A stretch of 11,718 bases of DNA from Alphaproteobacteria bacterium (GCA_016777645.1 JADHRC010000039.1:1-11718); one strand, 5' to 3'. Counted from the first letter of the stretch, positions 1-7,351 are shown. A program made the numbers and translations. Notes: generated by a model not told the origin, from the letters alone.

Positions 1-353
1 CCATTTGGCTAAATAGAGCCAATTTAAATAATTATAATAATTTAACCAAAAAGAAAATAGTATTGGTTAATGATGATTTCAACAAAACAAAATTAATCTA
101 CAAAGATTTAAATAATAAATTTCCAGAAAAGACGATTGCAGTTTATTCTTGGAATGAAAAAGATTTTGATAGGTTTCCTCAGTATTTTGATAAAGATGAA
201 ATTCAAATGAACAAAGACTTTATTGATTTCAATTTTCATACATATTTGCGTCACCAAGGCAATAGGGAGCATTCAATACAGTATTTGAAGTGGGAAACAA
301 ATTTATTAAATAAAATGGATAAAGATGAAAAAGGATTTTTTAAATATTTTTAA
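1..353 (+). CDS. 3' end of an unrecognised protein gene, truncated by the left window edge
   Basis: The reading frame is open from base 3 to the TAA at 351-353, giving about 116 visible residues. A TTG at 63 could be read as a start, but the frame continues upstream to the edge without a stop, no clear Shine-Dalgarno precedes 63, and the first in-frame ATG lies deep inside. This is therefore most likely the C-terminal part of a longer protein. The visible part starts with a lysine-rich stretch, then a short hydrophobic beta-strand-like segment (KIVLVNDDF), then a helix and a second strand (TIAVYSW), which suggests an alpha/beta fold. The remainder is polar and rich in Asp, Lys and aromatic residues (YLRHQGNREHSIQYLKWE), with no membrane segment. 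I recognise no family. It ends 14 bp before the 3' end of the convergent cupin gene, so it is not part of that operon. Confidence 0.6.
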   Translation, partial: IWLNRANLNNYNNLTKKKIVLVNDDFNKTKLIYKDLNNKFPEKTIAVYSWNEKDFDRFPQYFDKDEIQMNKDFIDFNFHTYLRHQGNREHSIQYLKWETNLLNKMDKDEKGFFKYF

Positions 354-367
354 AATTTTTTAAATAG

Positions 368-877
368 TTATATGGCCTGTATATTTGATCTTTTAATATT
401 ATCTAAATTAGCACCCTCTATTCTCAATAATCTTACTGGATCTTTTCTAAGAGGAGAGTGAACATCTCCTACACCATAAAAATGAACATCACCAGCTTTC
501 ATTGTGTATGTTTTAAAAGGCTTGACATAAATAATATCATTAACTGATTTATCTTTAATTATTTCCCAATCCGTCATTTCAGTTTCTCCAGAAGCCTGAC
601 CATAAACAGCCCAACTAGAACCATGATCATGAGGTGATCCTATTGCTTCTGTACTATAAACATGACCACAAACACAAAATCCAGTTTCCTTATCCTCATA
701 AAGTATTTCTCTTGGATTTTCTCCTTTTTGTCTATCTGGAAGATTTTCAGATATAAATTTTTGATCCATTAAAGCCTTAGAAACAAAATAGCATATCTTG
801 TCTGAGCCATCAGGTAACTTTTCACTTAAAATAATATCTTTAATATCGGCAACAAGATCATTTAAACTATAAGGCAT
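368..877 (-). CDS. small cupin-fold protein (cysteine-dioxygenase-like metal-binding cupin), function unknown
   Basis: The 169-residue protein is cytosolic, with no signal peptide or membrane segment. A cupin motif is visible: SPHDHGSSWAVYGQ at 81-94 supplies H83 and H85, E98 follows, and GDVHFYGVGDVHSP at 129-142 supplies H132 or H140 as the third metal ligand. The HDHG plus late-His arrangement resembles the thiol dioxygenase branch (cysteine or 3-mercaptopropionate dioxygenase). However, the Ser-x-His-x-Tyr signature that those enzymes carry near the C-terminus is absent; the aligned place reads RLLRIEG. I therefore infer an Fe or other metal-binding cupin but do not assign thiol oxidation. 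The start is well supported: a strong GGGAGGAA lies just upstream of the ATG (bases 888-881). It is the last gene of the minus-strand cluster, 33 bp after the DapA-like gene. A link to that gene's pathway is inferred from position only. Confidence 0.82.
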   Translation of the reverse strand: MPYSLNDLVADIKDIILSEKLPDGSDKICYFVSKALMDQKFISENLPDRQKGENPREILYEDKETGFCVCGHVYSTEAIGSPHDHGSSWAVYGQASGETEMTDWEIIKDKSVNDIIYVKPFKTYTMKAGDVHFYGVGDVHSPLRKDPVRLLRIEGANLDNIKRSNIQAI

Positions 878-910
878 AATTTCCTCCCAAAAATCTTAAG
901 ACTTTTATAT

Positions 911-1828
911 TTATAAACCCCAGCTTAACGCGATAGGATTATATTTAGTAGCTAGTTTTATTAATCCTGCTTTTGTATTCTGTTCTAGGGCTGGGATGGG
1001 ATGTCTACAAAAATCAGACTTTATAACACCACCTTCTTTCATAATAACTTTGGCAGCCCTAAAACCACATTGTCTATTTTCATAATTAATTAATGGCAAT
1101 ATTTCATTATATTGATTTTGAGCTTTTTCGATTTTACCATCAAGGAAGTCCAAAACTACTGGCCTTATTAAATCAGGTATCATTGCTGAACTCATGTTAC
1201 CCGTTGCTCCAGCTTCTAAATCAGCGAATAATGTTATCCCTTCTTCACCATCAAAAGGACCTTCTATTACATCTCCACCCTCTTCTACTAATACTCTTAA
1301 TTTAGCAGCGGCTTGGGCGCACTCTATTTTAAAACATTTAACCATTTCAATTTCTGTTGCCATTTTAATTAATAGAGGGACAGGTAATTCAACTCCAGAT
1401 AATGGAGCATCTTGAACCATTATAGTTACGCCAGCTTCACCAACTTTTTCAAACTGTTCAAATGTTTGCTGTGGTGTTCCTTTCATTAGAGCTCCATGAT
1501 AAGGAGCCATCATCATAAGCATGTCTCCCCCAAGAGCTTTCACTAATTTAGCTCTTGATAAAGCAATATCAGTAGAAAAATGACTCACAGTAGTAATAAC
1601 TGGAACCCTTCCAGCAACATGTTCAATACATAACCTGGTTAGAACTTCTCGTTCCTCATCTGATAATAAAAATTGTTCTGAATAATTAGCAAGTATACAT
1701 ATCCCATCGACACTTTGGTCTATCATACAGTCAATTACTCTCTTCATTCCTTCCTTATCGATTTCACCATTAGGCATAAAAGGAGTTGGGGCAACTGGCC
1801 AACAACCTTTGAACATATTATTAGCCAT
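911..1828 (-). CDS. DapA-superfamily lyase, L-2-keto-3-deoxyarabonate dehydratase-like
   Basis: The 305-residue protein has the full length of the DHDPS/N-acetylneuraminate lyase TIM-barrel superfamily. The Schiff-base lysine is K167 in the strand reading FKIE, and Y110 (APYHG) is retained. The true DapA signatures are missing: the GTTGE loop is replaced by ANYSEQF (47-53), the catalytic Tyr by Q139 in IMVQDAP, and the Arg that binds the substrate carboxylate is absent. These substitutions, together with VIEGPFDGEE, LEAGATG and LPLINYENRQ, match what I remember of L-2-keto-3-deoxyarabonate dehydratase from Azospirillum, which dehydrates that sugar acid to 2-oxoglutarate semialdehyde. The enzyme is therefore unlikely to make lysine. 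No arabinose dehydrogenase, lactonase or semialdehyde dehydrogenase is visible, so the real substrate may be another 2-keto-3-deoxy or 2-oxo acid. A modest AAGGGA precedes the ATG. It sits 38 bp after the CaiC-like ligase. Confidence 0.85.
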   Translation of the reverse strand: MANNMFKGCWPVAPTPFMPNGEIDKEGMKRVIDCMIDQSVDGICILANYSEQFLLSDEEREVLTRLCIEHVAGRVPVITTVSHFSTDIALSRAKLVKALGGDMLMMMAPYHGALMKGTPQQTFEQFEKVGEAGVTIMVQDAPLSGVELPVPLLIKMATEIEMVKCFKIECAQAAAKLRVLVEEGGDVIEGPFDGEEGITLFADLEAGATGNMSSAMIPDLIRPVVLDFLDGKIEKAQNQYNEILPLINYENRQCGFRAAKVIMKEGGVIKSDFCRHPIPALEQNTKAGLIKLATKYNPIALSWGL

Positions 1829-1866
1829 TTTTAATCCCTTTATTAATCTGATTATATATATGATAA

Positions 1867-3447
1867 TTAAATATTTTTATTTTGCCAAGCATCAACAGTA
1901 ACACCTTCTTCTCTTAGTTTGTTTTTTTGAATTTTTCCTGTTTGTGTTTTAGGAAATTCTTCCATAATTCTTATGTATTTTGGTATAGAAAACTTCGCCA
2001 GGTTTCTTTTCGCGAGATTTATTAAATCCTGAAAATTTATTGTAACATCCCTGTTTGTCATTAATGCAACCATTACCTCATCTTCCATGCCATCACCACC
2101 ATCTGCAGGTATAGCATATGCTGCGGCTTCAGTAATGTAGGGAATTTCTAAAAAAGCTTGTTCGACTTCATAAGAAGAAATATTTTCTCCTCTTCTACGA
2201 ATACAATCTTTTATTCTATCAACAAATACGAAATGTCCTGAGGCTTCTCTAATTCCTGCATCTCCAGTATGAAACCAAAAATTTCTCCAGCTTTCTATAG
2301 TTTTCTCTGGCATTCCCATATAACCAGACATAAAGCCAAATGGTTGTTTAGGTCTAACCATAATTTCACCAACCATACCATCTTGAATTGGAGTATCTTG
2401 ATCAGGATCTCTTATCTCAACCTCAAAATATTTTTCATAAACTTTGCCACACTTTCCACCACCAATTTCATTTTTTAAACCATATATGGGAATGTTGACT
2501 TCTGTCATTCCATACAAAGGCAAGACATCTTTTACTCCAAACCTTTCTCTAAATATTCTCTCTGGTTCATTTGGTAGAGGTGCTGATCCAATCACAATAA
2601 GTTCGTGATCTTTATCATGTTTAGATGGCGGCTGGGATACCACAAAAGCTGCAATGGCTCCCAGCATGTTTGTATGAGTTATTCTATATTTTCTGATGTC
2701 ATTCAGCCAACTAGAAGCTGAAAATTTATTTCTTATGATTGCTTTTGCTCCAGTCATCAAACATGCTAAAAGCTGCATAAAAAGTCCATTTGCATGAAAT
2801 AACGGTAGAGAAATGTAAAAATTATGATGATTTTTTAAATTATAATTTTCAATTGTTCCTATTGCAAATAGAACACAATGAGCGTTTGGCATCATTACTC
2901 CCTTTGAAGGTCCAGATGTGCCACTGGTAAACATTACACAAACATTATCACTTAGTTTACCAAATATTACTTCATTTTGATTAAGTAAAGTTTCACTAAA
3001 TAATTCTTTACAGTTTAAAATAACTATCTCTACATGTTTATCTTTTATTAATTCTGAAATTTCATCATAAAATTGGTTTTCAACTATTACAAATTTAGAC
3101 TTAGAGGTTTTAATCTGATGTAATAATCCATTTCCTTTAATTGCTGTATTTAGTGCTACGAAAATTAACCCAAGAAAATTCGCGGCAACCCAATATAAGA
3201 TAAACTCCTTTGGATCTTGGATAAAAACTGTGAGGGTATCGCCCTTTTTAAGTCCTATTTTTTTTAAAATATTAGCTTTTTTTAAAGATTTAATCTTTAA
3301 ATCATTAAATGTCCATTCAGGTCCGTCTATAAATTTTATAATTTTTAGATCTGGGTGGTTCAACGACTGATTTAATATAATTTCAGAAACTCTCCAATGA
3401 AATGGATCTTTTATATTAGGGTATAAAAATAAGCTTTGTTCATTCAT
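1867..3447 (-). CDS. AMP-forming acyl-CoA ligase, CaiC-like (crotonobetaine/carnitine-CoA ligase type)
   Basis: The 526-residue protein is a full-length ANL-superfamily adenylating enzyme that activates a carboxylic acid with ATP and transfers it to CoA in the cytosol. Visible motifs, in order: P-loop MFTSGTSGPSKG at 172-183, LPLFHANG at 214-221, YGMTEVN at 312-318, HTGD at 393-396, hinge and A8 region DRIKDCIRRRGENIS at 410-424, and the C-terminal catalytic lysine K505 in TQTGKIQK. The overall pattern, including the IRRRGENISSYEVE stretch, resembles CaiC-type ligases. The acid cannot be read from sequence; carnitine is not supported because no other cai gene is here. No good Shine-Dalgarno precedes the ATG. 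The gene starts 27 bp after the hydrolase stop and lies in the same reading frame as the hydrolase, so translation may depend on reinitiation from that gene. Confidence 0.92.
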   Translation of the reverse strand: MNEQSLFLYPNIKDPFHWRVSEIILNQSLNHPDLKIIKFIDGPEWTFNDLKIKSLKKANILKKIGLKKGDTLTVFIQDPKEFILYWVAANFLGLIFVALNTAIKGNGLLHQIKTSKSKFVIVENQFYDEISELIKDKHVEIVILNCKELFSETLLNQNEVIFGKLSDNVCVMFTSGTSGPSKGVMMPNAHCVLFAIGTIENYNLKNHHNFYISLPLFHANGLFMQLLACLMTGAKAIIRNKFSASSWLNDIRKYRITHTNMLGAIAAFVVSQPPSKHDKDHELIVIGSAPLPNEPERIFRERFGVKDVLPLYGMTEVNIPIYGLKNEIGGGKCGKVYEKYFEVEIRDPDQDTPIQDGMVGEIMVRPKQPFGFMSGYMGMPEKTIESWRNFWFHTGDAGIREASGHFVFVDRIKDCIRRRGENISSYEVEQAFLEIPYITEAAAYAIPADGGDGMEDEVMVALMTNRDVTINFQDLINLAKRNLAKFSIPKYIRIMEEFPKTQTGKIQKNKLREEGVTVDAWQNKNI

Positions 3448-3474
3448 AAGTTTTTTAGCACTCGCTAGTAAACA

Positions 3475-4269
3475 TTATAACTTCAATAAATAAGAAAGTA
3501 TTAATGAGTTTAGAACTTTAGGCCTTTCAGTTTGAAGAAAATGTCCGCAATCAAGGACATGTGTTTCACATTTTTTTATCAACTCAACAAACTTTTGCCC
3601 AGATTTTAATGGAGTCATTTGATCATTTTTAGCCAAAACAGCAAGAGCAGGTATATCAATACTTTTTGCGGCATCTATACCATCCTTATAATTATTACAT
3701 GCGTTTAAATCACAATTTAAACTCTTTGGCTTATTCATTTTCATTACGTTATTACCTTCACCATAATGAGAATGACCTGGCCAATTATTTATAGACATAT
3801 CCCCATCTATTCCATGCCCCCATGTAACCATCAAATTTGAAGCTTTTTGTTCGTCACTCAAAGATAAATCTAATAAAAATTGATTAACTGGAATTTCATT
3901 GGAACCTGCCACAAATATCACCCCATTTAAAAAACTAGGATAAAGTCGGTTTAGCTCCAAAGCTACCAAACATCCCTGAGAATGACCAAGAATAATTATA
4001 TTATTGACATCTAAAGTTTTTAATAAATCGTAAACCCATTTGGCAATTTCTTTTATCGATTTACATGGTTTTCCCTCGGACAAGCCATGCCCTGGCATAT
4101 CAGGCACTATAACAGAATAACCTTTGTTAGCAAAAAACCTAGACTGCTGAATAAAGCTTAAATGATTTTGACCTGCTCCATGTATAAAACATATAGTGGT
4201 TTTACTATTATCTAAATTTTTGCCTCCAGTACCAATATAAGTCTTAGCACCTTTAAAATTAATTAGCAT
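3475..4269 (-). CDS. alpha/beta hydrolase
   Basis: The 264-residue single-domain hydrolase is without signal peptide, so probably cytosolic. The fold is shown by the oxyanion-hole motif HGAG at 30-33, PDMPGHGLSEG at 56-66, the nucleophile elbow GHSQG with S97, the acid D216 in LAKNDQMTP, and the catalytic H243 in DCGHFLQTE. A cap region rich in Gly, Asn and His lies between about 125 and 200. The family covers esterases, amidases, thioesterases and C-C hydrolases, and nothing here fixes the substrate. Its ATG lies inside the last codons of the MetY-like gene (AGATGCTAA), a 7 bp overlap that strongly suggests translational coupling; AGGTG just upstream can serve as ribosome binding site. It lies directly upstream of a CoA ligase, so it may release a carboxylic acid that the ligase then activates (inference). 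Confidence 0.9.
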   Translation of the reverse strand: MLINFKGAKTYIGTGGKNLDNSKTTICFIHGAGQNHLSFIQQSRFFANKGYSVIVPDMPGHGLSEGKPCKSIKEIAKWVYDLLKTLDVNNIIILGHSQGCLVALELNRLYPSFLNGVIFVAGSNEIPVNQFLLDLSLSDEQKASNLMVTWGHGIDGDMSINNWPGHSHYGEGNNVMKMNKPKSLNCDLNACNNYKDGIDAAKSIDIPALAVLAKNDQMTPLKSGQKFVELIKKCETHVLDCGHFLQTERPKVLNSLILSYLLKL

Positions 4270-5564
4270 CTAGCACCTAATTTTTTGACAGCTCTAAAAC
4301 CTTTTTCAAAATCTTTTTTAATATCATTAATATCCTCGAGACCAACAGAAAGTCTAATCATGTCGTCAGTAAGCCCCCCTTCTTTCATTGCCTCAGAACT
4401 TAGGTGGGAATGGGTTGTACTTCCAGGGTGAATTAACAGTGTTTTAGCATCACCTACATTTGCAAGATGGGAAGCCAATTGAACTGACTCAATAAATACT
4501 TGTCCTGCCTCACGACCACCTTTTATTCCAAAAACAATAATTGACCCAGAGCCTTTAGGTAAGATTCTCTTTGCAATTTTATAATCCGGATGGGTCTCTA
4601 AATCGGGGTGCTTTACCCATGCTACTTCTTCATGATTTTGAAGAAAATCAAGCATCTCATGTGTGTTTTCAATATGTTTTTTCATTCTCAATGGCAAAGT
4701 TTCTATTCCTTGCATTAAGTAAAAAGCGTTGGTAGGTGATAAAGAAGGACCAAAATTATACATACCTTCTGCTCTTATTTTAGCAATTAAAGCTGAAGGG
4801 CCAAACTCTTCCCAAAAACTTATGCCATTAAGTGCAAAATGTGGTCCTGAAATAGTAGGAAATTTTTCTTTATCACCCCAATCAAAGTTCCCACCATTGA
4901 CTACTGCTCCACCTATAGCAATGCCGTGTCCTCCTAACCATTTTGTTAATGAATGGATAACAATATTAGCACCATATTTAAAAGGTTGCATTAAATATGG
5001 TGTATTAAAAGTAGCATCAAGAACTAGAGGTACATTTTTTCTTTTACAAATCTCAGAAATAGCGGGAACATCCATTATATCTAGCCCAGGATTTCCTATC
5101 ACCTCTCCAAAGACCATCTTTGTATTTGGTCTAATAGCTTTTTCAATTGCATCTGGATCATTAGGGTTTACGAAGTCGGTATTGATTCCAAATCTTGGCA
5201 TCGTGTGTTGAAGTAAGTTAATATTAGCTCCATACATTTTACTTGAAGCAACAATATGGTCTCCACTGCTACAAATTGTAGAAACCACTAAATGCATTGC
5301 AGCCATTCCACTAGAACAAGCAACTGCACTTGCACCTCCTTCTAAGGCAGCCAGCCTTTGTTCTAATGCAGCAACAGTTGGGTTTGAAATCCTTGTATAA
5401 AGATGTCCCCCTACTTCCATATTATACAAAGAAGCTGCTTCTTGAGTGTTTTTGAAAACGTATGAAGTCGTTTGATAAATGGGTACAGCTCTAGAACCAG
5501 TTTCTTTGTCAGGTATATGACCTGCATGTAAAGAGAGTGTATCAAACTTGTAATTTTCACCCAT
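4263..5564 (-). CDS. metY: O-acetylhomoserine sulfhydrylase family PLP enzyme (MetY-like)
   Basis: The 433-residue length matches MetY (O-acetylhomoserine aminocarboxypropyltransferase, usually about 425-435) rather than the shorter cystathionine gamma-synthase. MetY replaces the acetyl group of O-acetylhomoserine with sulfide or methanethiol, giving homocysteine or methionine. Visible hallmarks: the N-terminal TLSLHAGHIPD and VPIYQTTSYVF, the PLP-phosphate-binding YTRISNPT at 56-63 (from the neighbouring subunit in this fold), SSGMAA at 84-89, D183 in LVLDATFNTPYL for the PLP ring nitrogen, the internal aldimine K208 in HSLTKWLGGHG, HPGSTTH at 379-385 and SVGLEDIND at 406-414. The start is supported by AGAGGAA upstream of the ATG. 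Its place inside an operon of CoA ligases and a hydrolase, with no other methionine gene, is unusual and leaves open a related gamma-replacement or gamma-elimination reaction. The assignment to family is firm; the exact substrate is not. Confidence 0.9.
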   Translation of the reverse strand: MGENYKFDTLSLHAGHIPDKETGSRAVPIYQTTSYVFKNTQEAASLYNMEVGGHLYTRISNPTVAALEQRLAALEGGASAVACSSGMAAMHLVVSTICSSGDHIVASSKMYGANINLLQHTMPRFGINTDFVNPNDPDAIEKAIRPNTKMVFGEVIGNPGLDIMDVPAISEICKRKNVPLVLDATFNTPYLMQPFKYGANIVIHSLTKWLGGHGIAIGGAVVNGGNFDWGDKEKFPTISGPHFALNGISFWEEFGPSALIAKIRAEGMYNFGPSLSPTNAFYLMQGIETLPLRMKKHIENTHEMLDFLQNHEEVAWVKHPDLETHPDYKIAKRILPKGSGSIIVFGIKGGREAGQVFIESVQLASHLANVGDAKTLLIHPGSTTHSHLSSEAMKEGGLTDDMIRLSVGLEDINDIKKDFEKGFRAVKKLGARC

Positions 5565-5593
5565 TAGAATTCCTCTAATAATAGTTTTTAGTA

Positions 5594-5615
5594 ATGTAAT
5601 ATAACTTTTTTACAT
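5594..5615. repeat. short inverted repeat overlapping the candidate -10 box
   Basis: The plus strand shows ATGTAA (5594-5599), ten bases, then TTACAT (5610-5615), a perfect 6 bp inverted repeat. It covers the candidate -10 of the internal promoter, so it could be an operator half-site pair. The stem has a single G-C pair and is too weak to act as a terminator. Chance occurrence is quite possible in DNA this AT-rich. Confidence 0.25.
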
Positions 5616-5625
5616 ACTAAGTAAA
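5598..5625 (-). promoter_or_regulatory. candidate internal promoter ahead of the MetY-like gene
   Basis: In the 67 bp gap before the MetY-like gene, the minus strand reads TTTACT (5625-5620), a 16 bp spacer, then TATATT (5603-5598), a fair match to sigma-70 boxes. The predicted transcript would start about 25-30 bases upstream of the ATG and include its AGAGGAA. The region is so AT-rich that such matches arise by chance, so this is a weak call. Confidence 0.22.
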
Positions 5626-5631
5626 AATAAA

Positions 5632-7269
5632 TTAATTACGTTCTCTTAAGTCCTTGCGGATAATTTTTCCTGTTGTGGTCATTGGTAATTCCTCTACAAA
5701 CTCTATTATACGAGGATATTCGTGATAGGCTAATTTTGACTTCACATCGTTTTGAATTGATTTTTTTAATGTAATATTTTGAGTTAAAATATTTTTTTTA
5801 TCCTTTGGAATTATAAAAGCTTTAATTATATTTCCTCTAACACTATCTGGTACACCTACAACGGCAACCATTTCAACATTAACATTAGACAAAATACAAT
5901 CTTCTACCTCACTTGGACCTACTCTATAACCTGAAGTATTTATAATATCATCTTCACGTCCTTTAAAATAAAAATAGCCTTCATCATCTTTAAACGCAAA
6001 GTCTCCAGTGAAAAGCCACCCATCAACAACTTTTTTTTGTGTCTCTTTTTCGTTGTCCCAATATCTTAAAAAAGCAACGGGTGTATTATATTTAACTACT
6101 ATTTCTCCATCTATTCCTGGCTCATTTATAAACTCACCATTTTTACTAATAATCTTTACTTCTTGCCCAGGAACAGGTTTGCCAATAGATCCTTGTTTTC
6201 TAGGCATTAAGATTCCACTATTCGAAATAGTTAAATTACATTCAGTCTGACCATAGAATTCATTGATACCAACGCCTATAACACTTTTGCCCCATTCTAG
6301 TAAATCTTCACCCAATGATTCTCCACCTGATCCAACAGTTCTTAATTGTAGTTTCTTTTTTGTTTTTGTTGGATTAAATGCCTTCATCATTTTTAATGCC
6401 GTAGGCGGTAAGAAAGTATTTCTTATATTCAATCTAGATAATAAGTAAAAGGTAAACTCAGGGTCAAATTTTTGTGATCTATAACTTACGACTGGAATAC
6501 CAAAATGCCATGAAGGTAACAAAACATCAAATAAACCTCCTATCCAAGCCCAGTCAGCAGGTGTCCAAAAAAGATCTGTAACTGGTTCTAATGAAGATAA
6601 GAATTCGTGAGGAAGCTCTACACCAGGTATATGTCCCAGTAATGATTGGTGAGGAAGTAATGCCCCTTTGGGTCCTCCTGTTGTTCCTGAAGTATATATA
6701 ATTAAAGCAGGGTCATCTGCTTTAGTTTTTTTTGTTAAATAATTATCAGAAGATTTTTCTAACAATTTATTAAAACTAAGAACATTATCTCCATCAGTTT
6801 CTTGGTCAATACAAATTATGGATAATAAGTCTGGCAAACTTGAGAAAATTTCTAATATTTTAACTAGACCAATTTTATCACAAATTACTACTGATGCTTT
6901 TGAATTTTGTAATCTATAAAATAATGCATCTGTACCGAACAAATTAAAAAGAGGAATTGATATTTTCCCTGACTTAAAGCAAGCCATGTGTGCAATGGCA
7001 GTTTCTGGACATTGACCTAAAATTATGCCTACTCTGGCATTGTTAGGGACATTTAATGCATCAAAAGCATTAGCTAGTTTATTAGCAGATCGCTTTAAGT
7101 CTAAGAATGACCAATTTTCAGTTGTACCATCACTTAAAAAGTTAATTAGAGCTATTCTATGACTAAATTCATTTTTATCAATTGTGTCTGCCGCAATATT
7201 ATAAAATTTTGGTATTTCCCATCTGAAATTTGAATATAGATCGTCATAATTATTAGATCTTAAAAGCAT
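5632..7269 (-). CDS. AMP-forming acyl-CoA synthetase, acetyl/medium-chain (AcsA/ACSM) type
   Basis: The 545-residue full-length ANL enzyme forms an acyl-AMP and then an acyl-CoA in the cytosol. Motifs in order: IYTSGTTGGPKG at 191-202, WTPADWAWIGG at 235-245, YGQTECN at 339-345, the FTGD element at 420-423, hinge region FKGREDDIINTSGYRVGPSE at 435-454, and the catalytic lysine K535 in TTTGKIIRK. The WTPADWAW element and GYRVGPSEVE are typical of the acetyl-CoA synthetase and mammalian ACSM-like branch, so a short, medium or aryl acid is likely (inference). At 545 residues it is shorter than classical Acs (about 650). AAAGGTGAAG lies upstream of the ATG. It is the first gene of the minus-strand cluster and is divergent from the ferredoxin oxidoreductase across 97 bp. 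It is not closely alike in sequence to the other two ligases here. Confidence 0.92.
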   Translation of the reverse strand: MLLRSNNYDDLYSNFRWEIPKFYNIAADTIDKNEFSHRIALINFLSDGTTENWSFLDLKRSANKLANAFDALNVPNNARVGIILGQCPETAIAHMACFKSGKISIPLFNLFGTDALFYRLQNSKASVVICDKIGLVKILEIFSSLPDLLSIICIDQETDGDNVLSFNKLLEKSSDNYLTKKTKADDPALIIYTSGTTGGPKGALLPHQSLLGHIPGVELPHEFLSSLEPVTDLFWTPADWAWIGGLFDVLLPSWHFGIPVVSYRSQKFDPEFTFYLLSRLNIRNTFLPPTALKMMKAFNPTKTKKKLQLRTVGSGGESLGEDLLEWGKSVIGVGINEFYGQTECNLTISNSGILMPRKQGSIGKPVPGQEVKIISKNGEFINEPGIDGEIVVKYNTPVAFLRYWDNEKETQKKVVDGWLFTGDFAFKDDEGYFYFKGREDDIINTSGYRVGPSEVEDCILSNVNVEMVAVVGVPDSVRGNIIKAFIIPKDKKNILTQNITLKKSIQNDVKSKLAYHEYPRIIEFVEELPMTTTGKIIRKDLRERN

Positions 7270-7296
7270 TAATTTTCTTCACCTTTCTATAAAATA

Positions 7297-7325
7297 ATTC
7301 TTACCACTTGTTAAAGCCCTGTAAA
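7297..7325 (-). promoter_or_regulatory. candidate promoter of the six-gene minus-strand operon
   Basis: The 97 bp divergent gap (7270-7366) must carry start signals for the operon. The minus strand reads TTTACA (7325-7320, five of six against TTGACA), a 17 bp spacer, then AAGAAT (7302-7297, four of six against TATAAT). This places the start of transcription near 7290, with a leader of about 20 bases holding AAAGGTG. Position and spacing fit well; the -10 box is only moderate. Confidence 0.32.
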
Positions 7326-7351
7326 TTAATTAAATTATAAACAAGTTAATT

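Noticed and set aside
63..353. Complete small gene starting at the TTG at 63
   Set aside because: The frame is open upstream to the window edge, and no ribosome binding site supports this start, so a truncated longer gene is more likely.
340..370. Bidirectional terminator between the left partial gene and the cupin gene
   Set aside because: The stretch is a run of A and T tracts that can pair weakly, but there is no G-C-containing stem, so a hairpin terminator is not supported.
911..1828. Lysine-biosynthetic dihydrodipicolinate synthase (dapA)
   Set aside because: The conserved Thr-Thr loop, catalytic Tyr and carboxylate-binding Arg are replaced, so true DapA activity is unlikely.
1867..3447. 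A carnitine metabolism (cai) locus
   Set aside because: Only the ligase resembles CaiC. No CaiA, CaiB, CaiD or betaine transporter gene is present in the window.
4729..5211. Plus-strand 160-codon open frame inside the MetY-like gene
   Set aside because: It is antisense to a clearly conserved coding region, has no family resemblance and is low in typical protein features. It is a shadow of the real gene.
5565..5631. SAM riboswitch (SAM-II or SAM-V type) ahead of the MetY-like gene
   Set aside because: Alphaproteobacterial metY genes often carry one, but this 67 bp gap shows no recognisable conserved core and no GC pairing able to form the stems.
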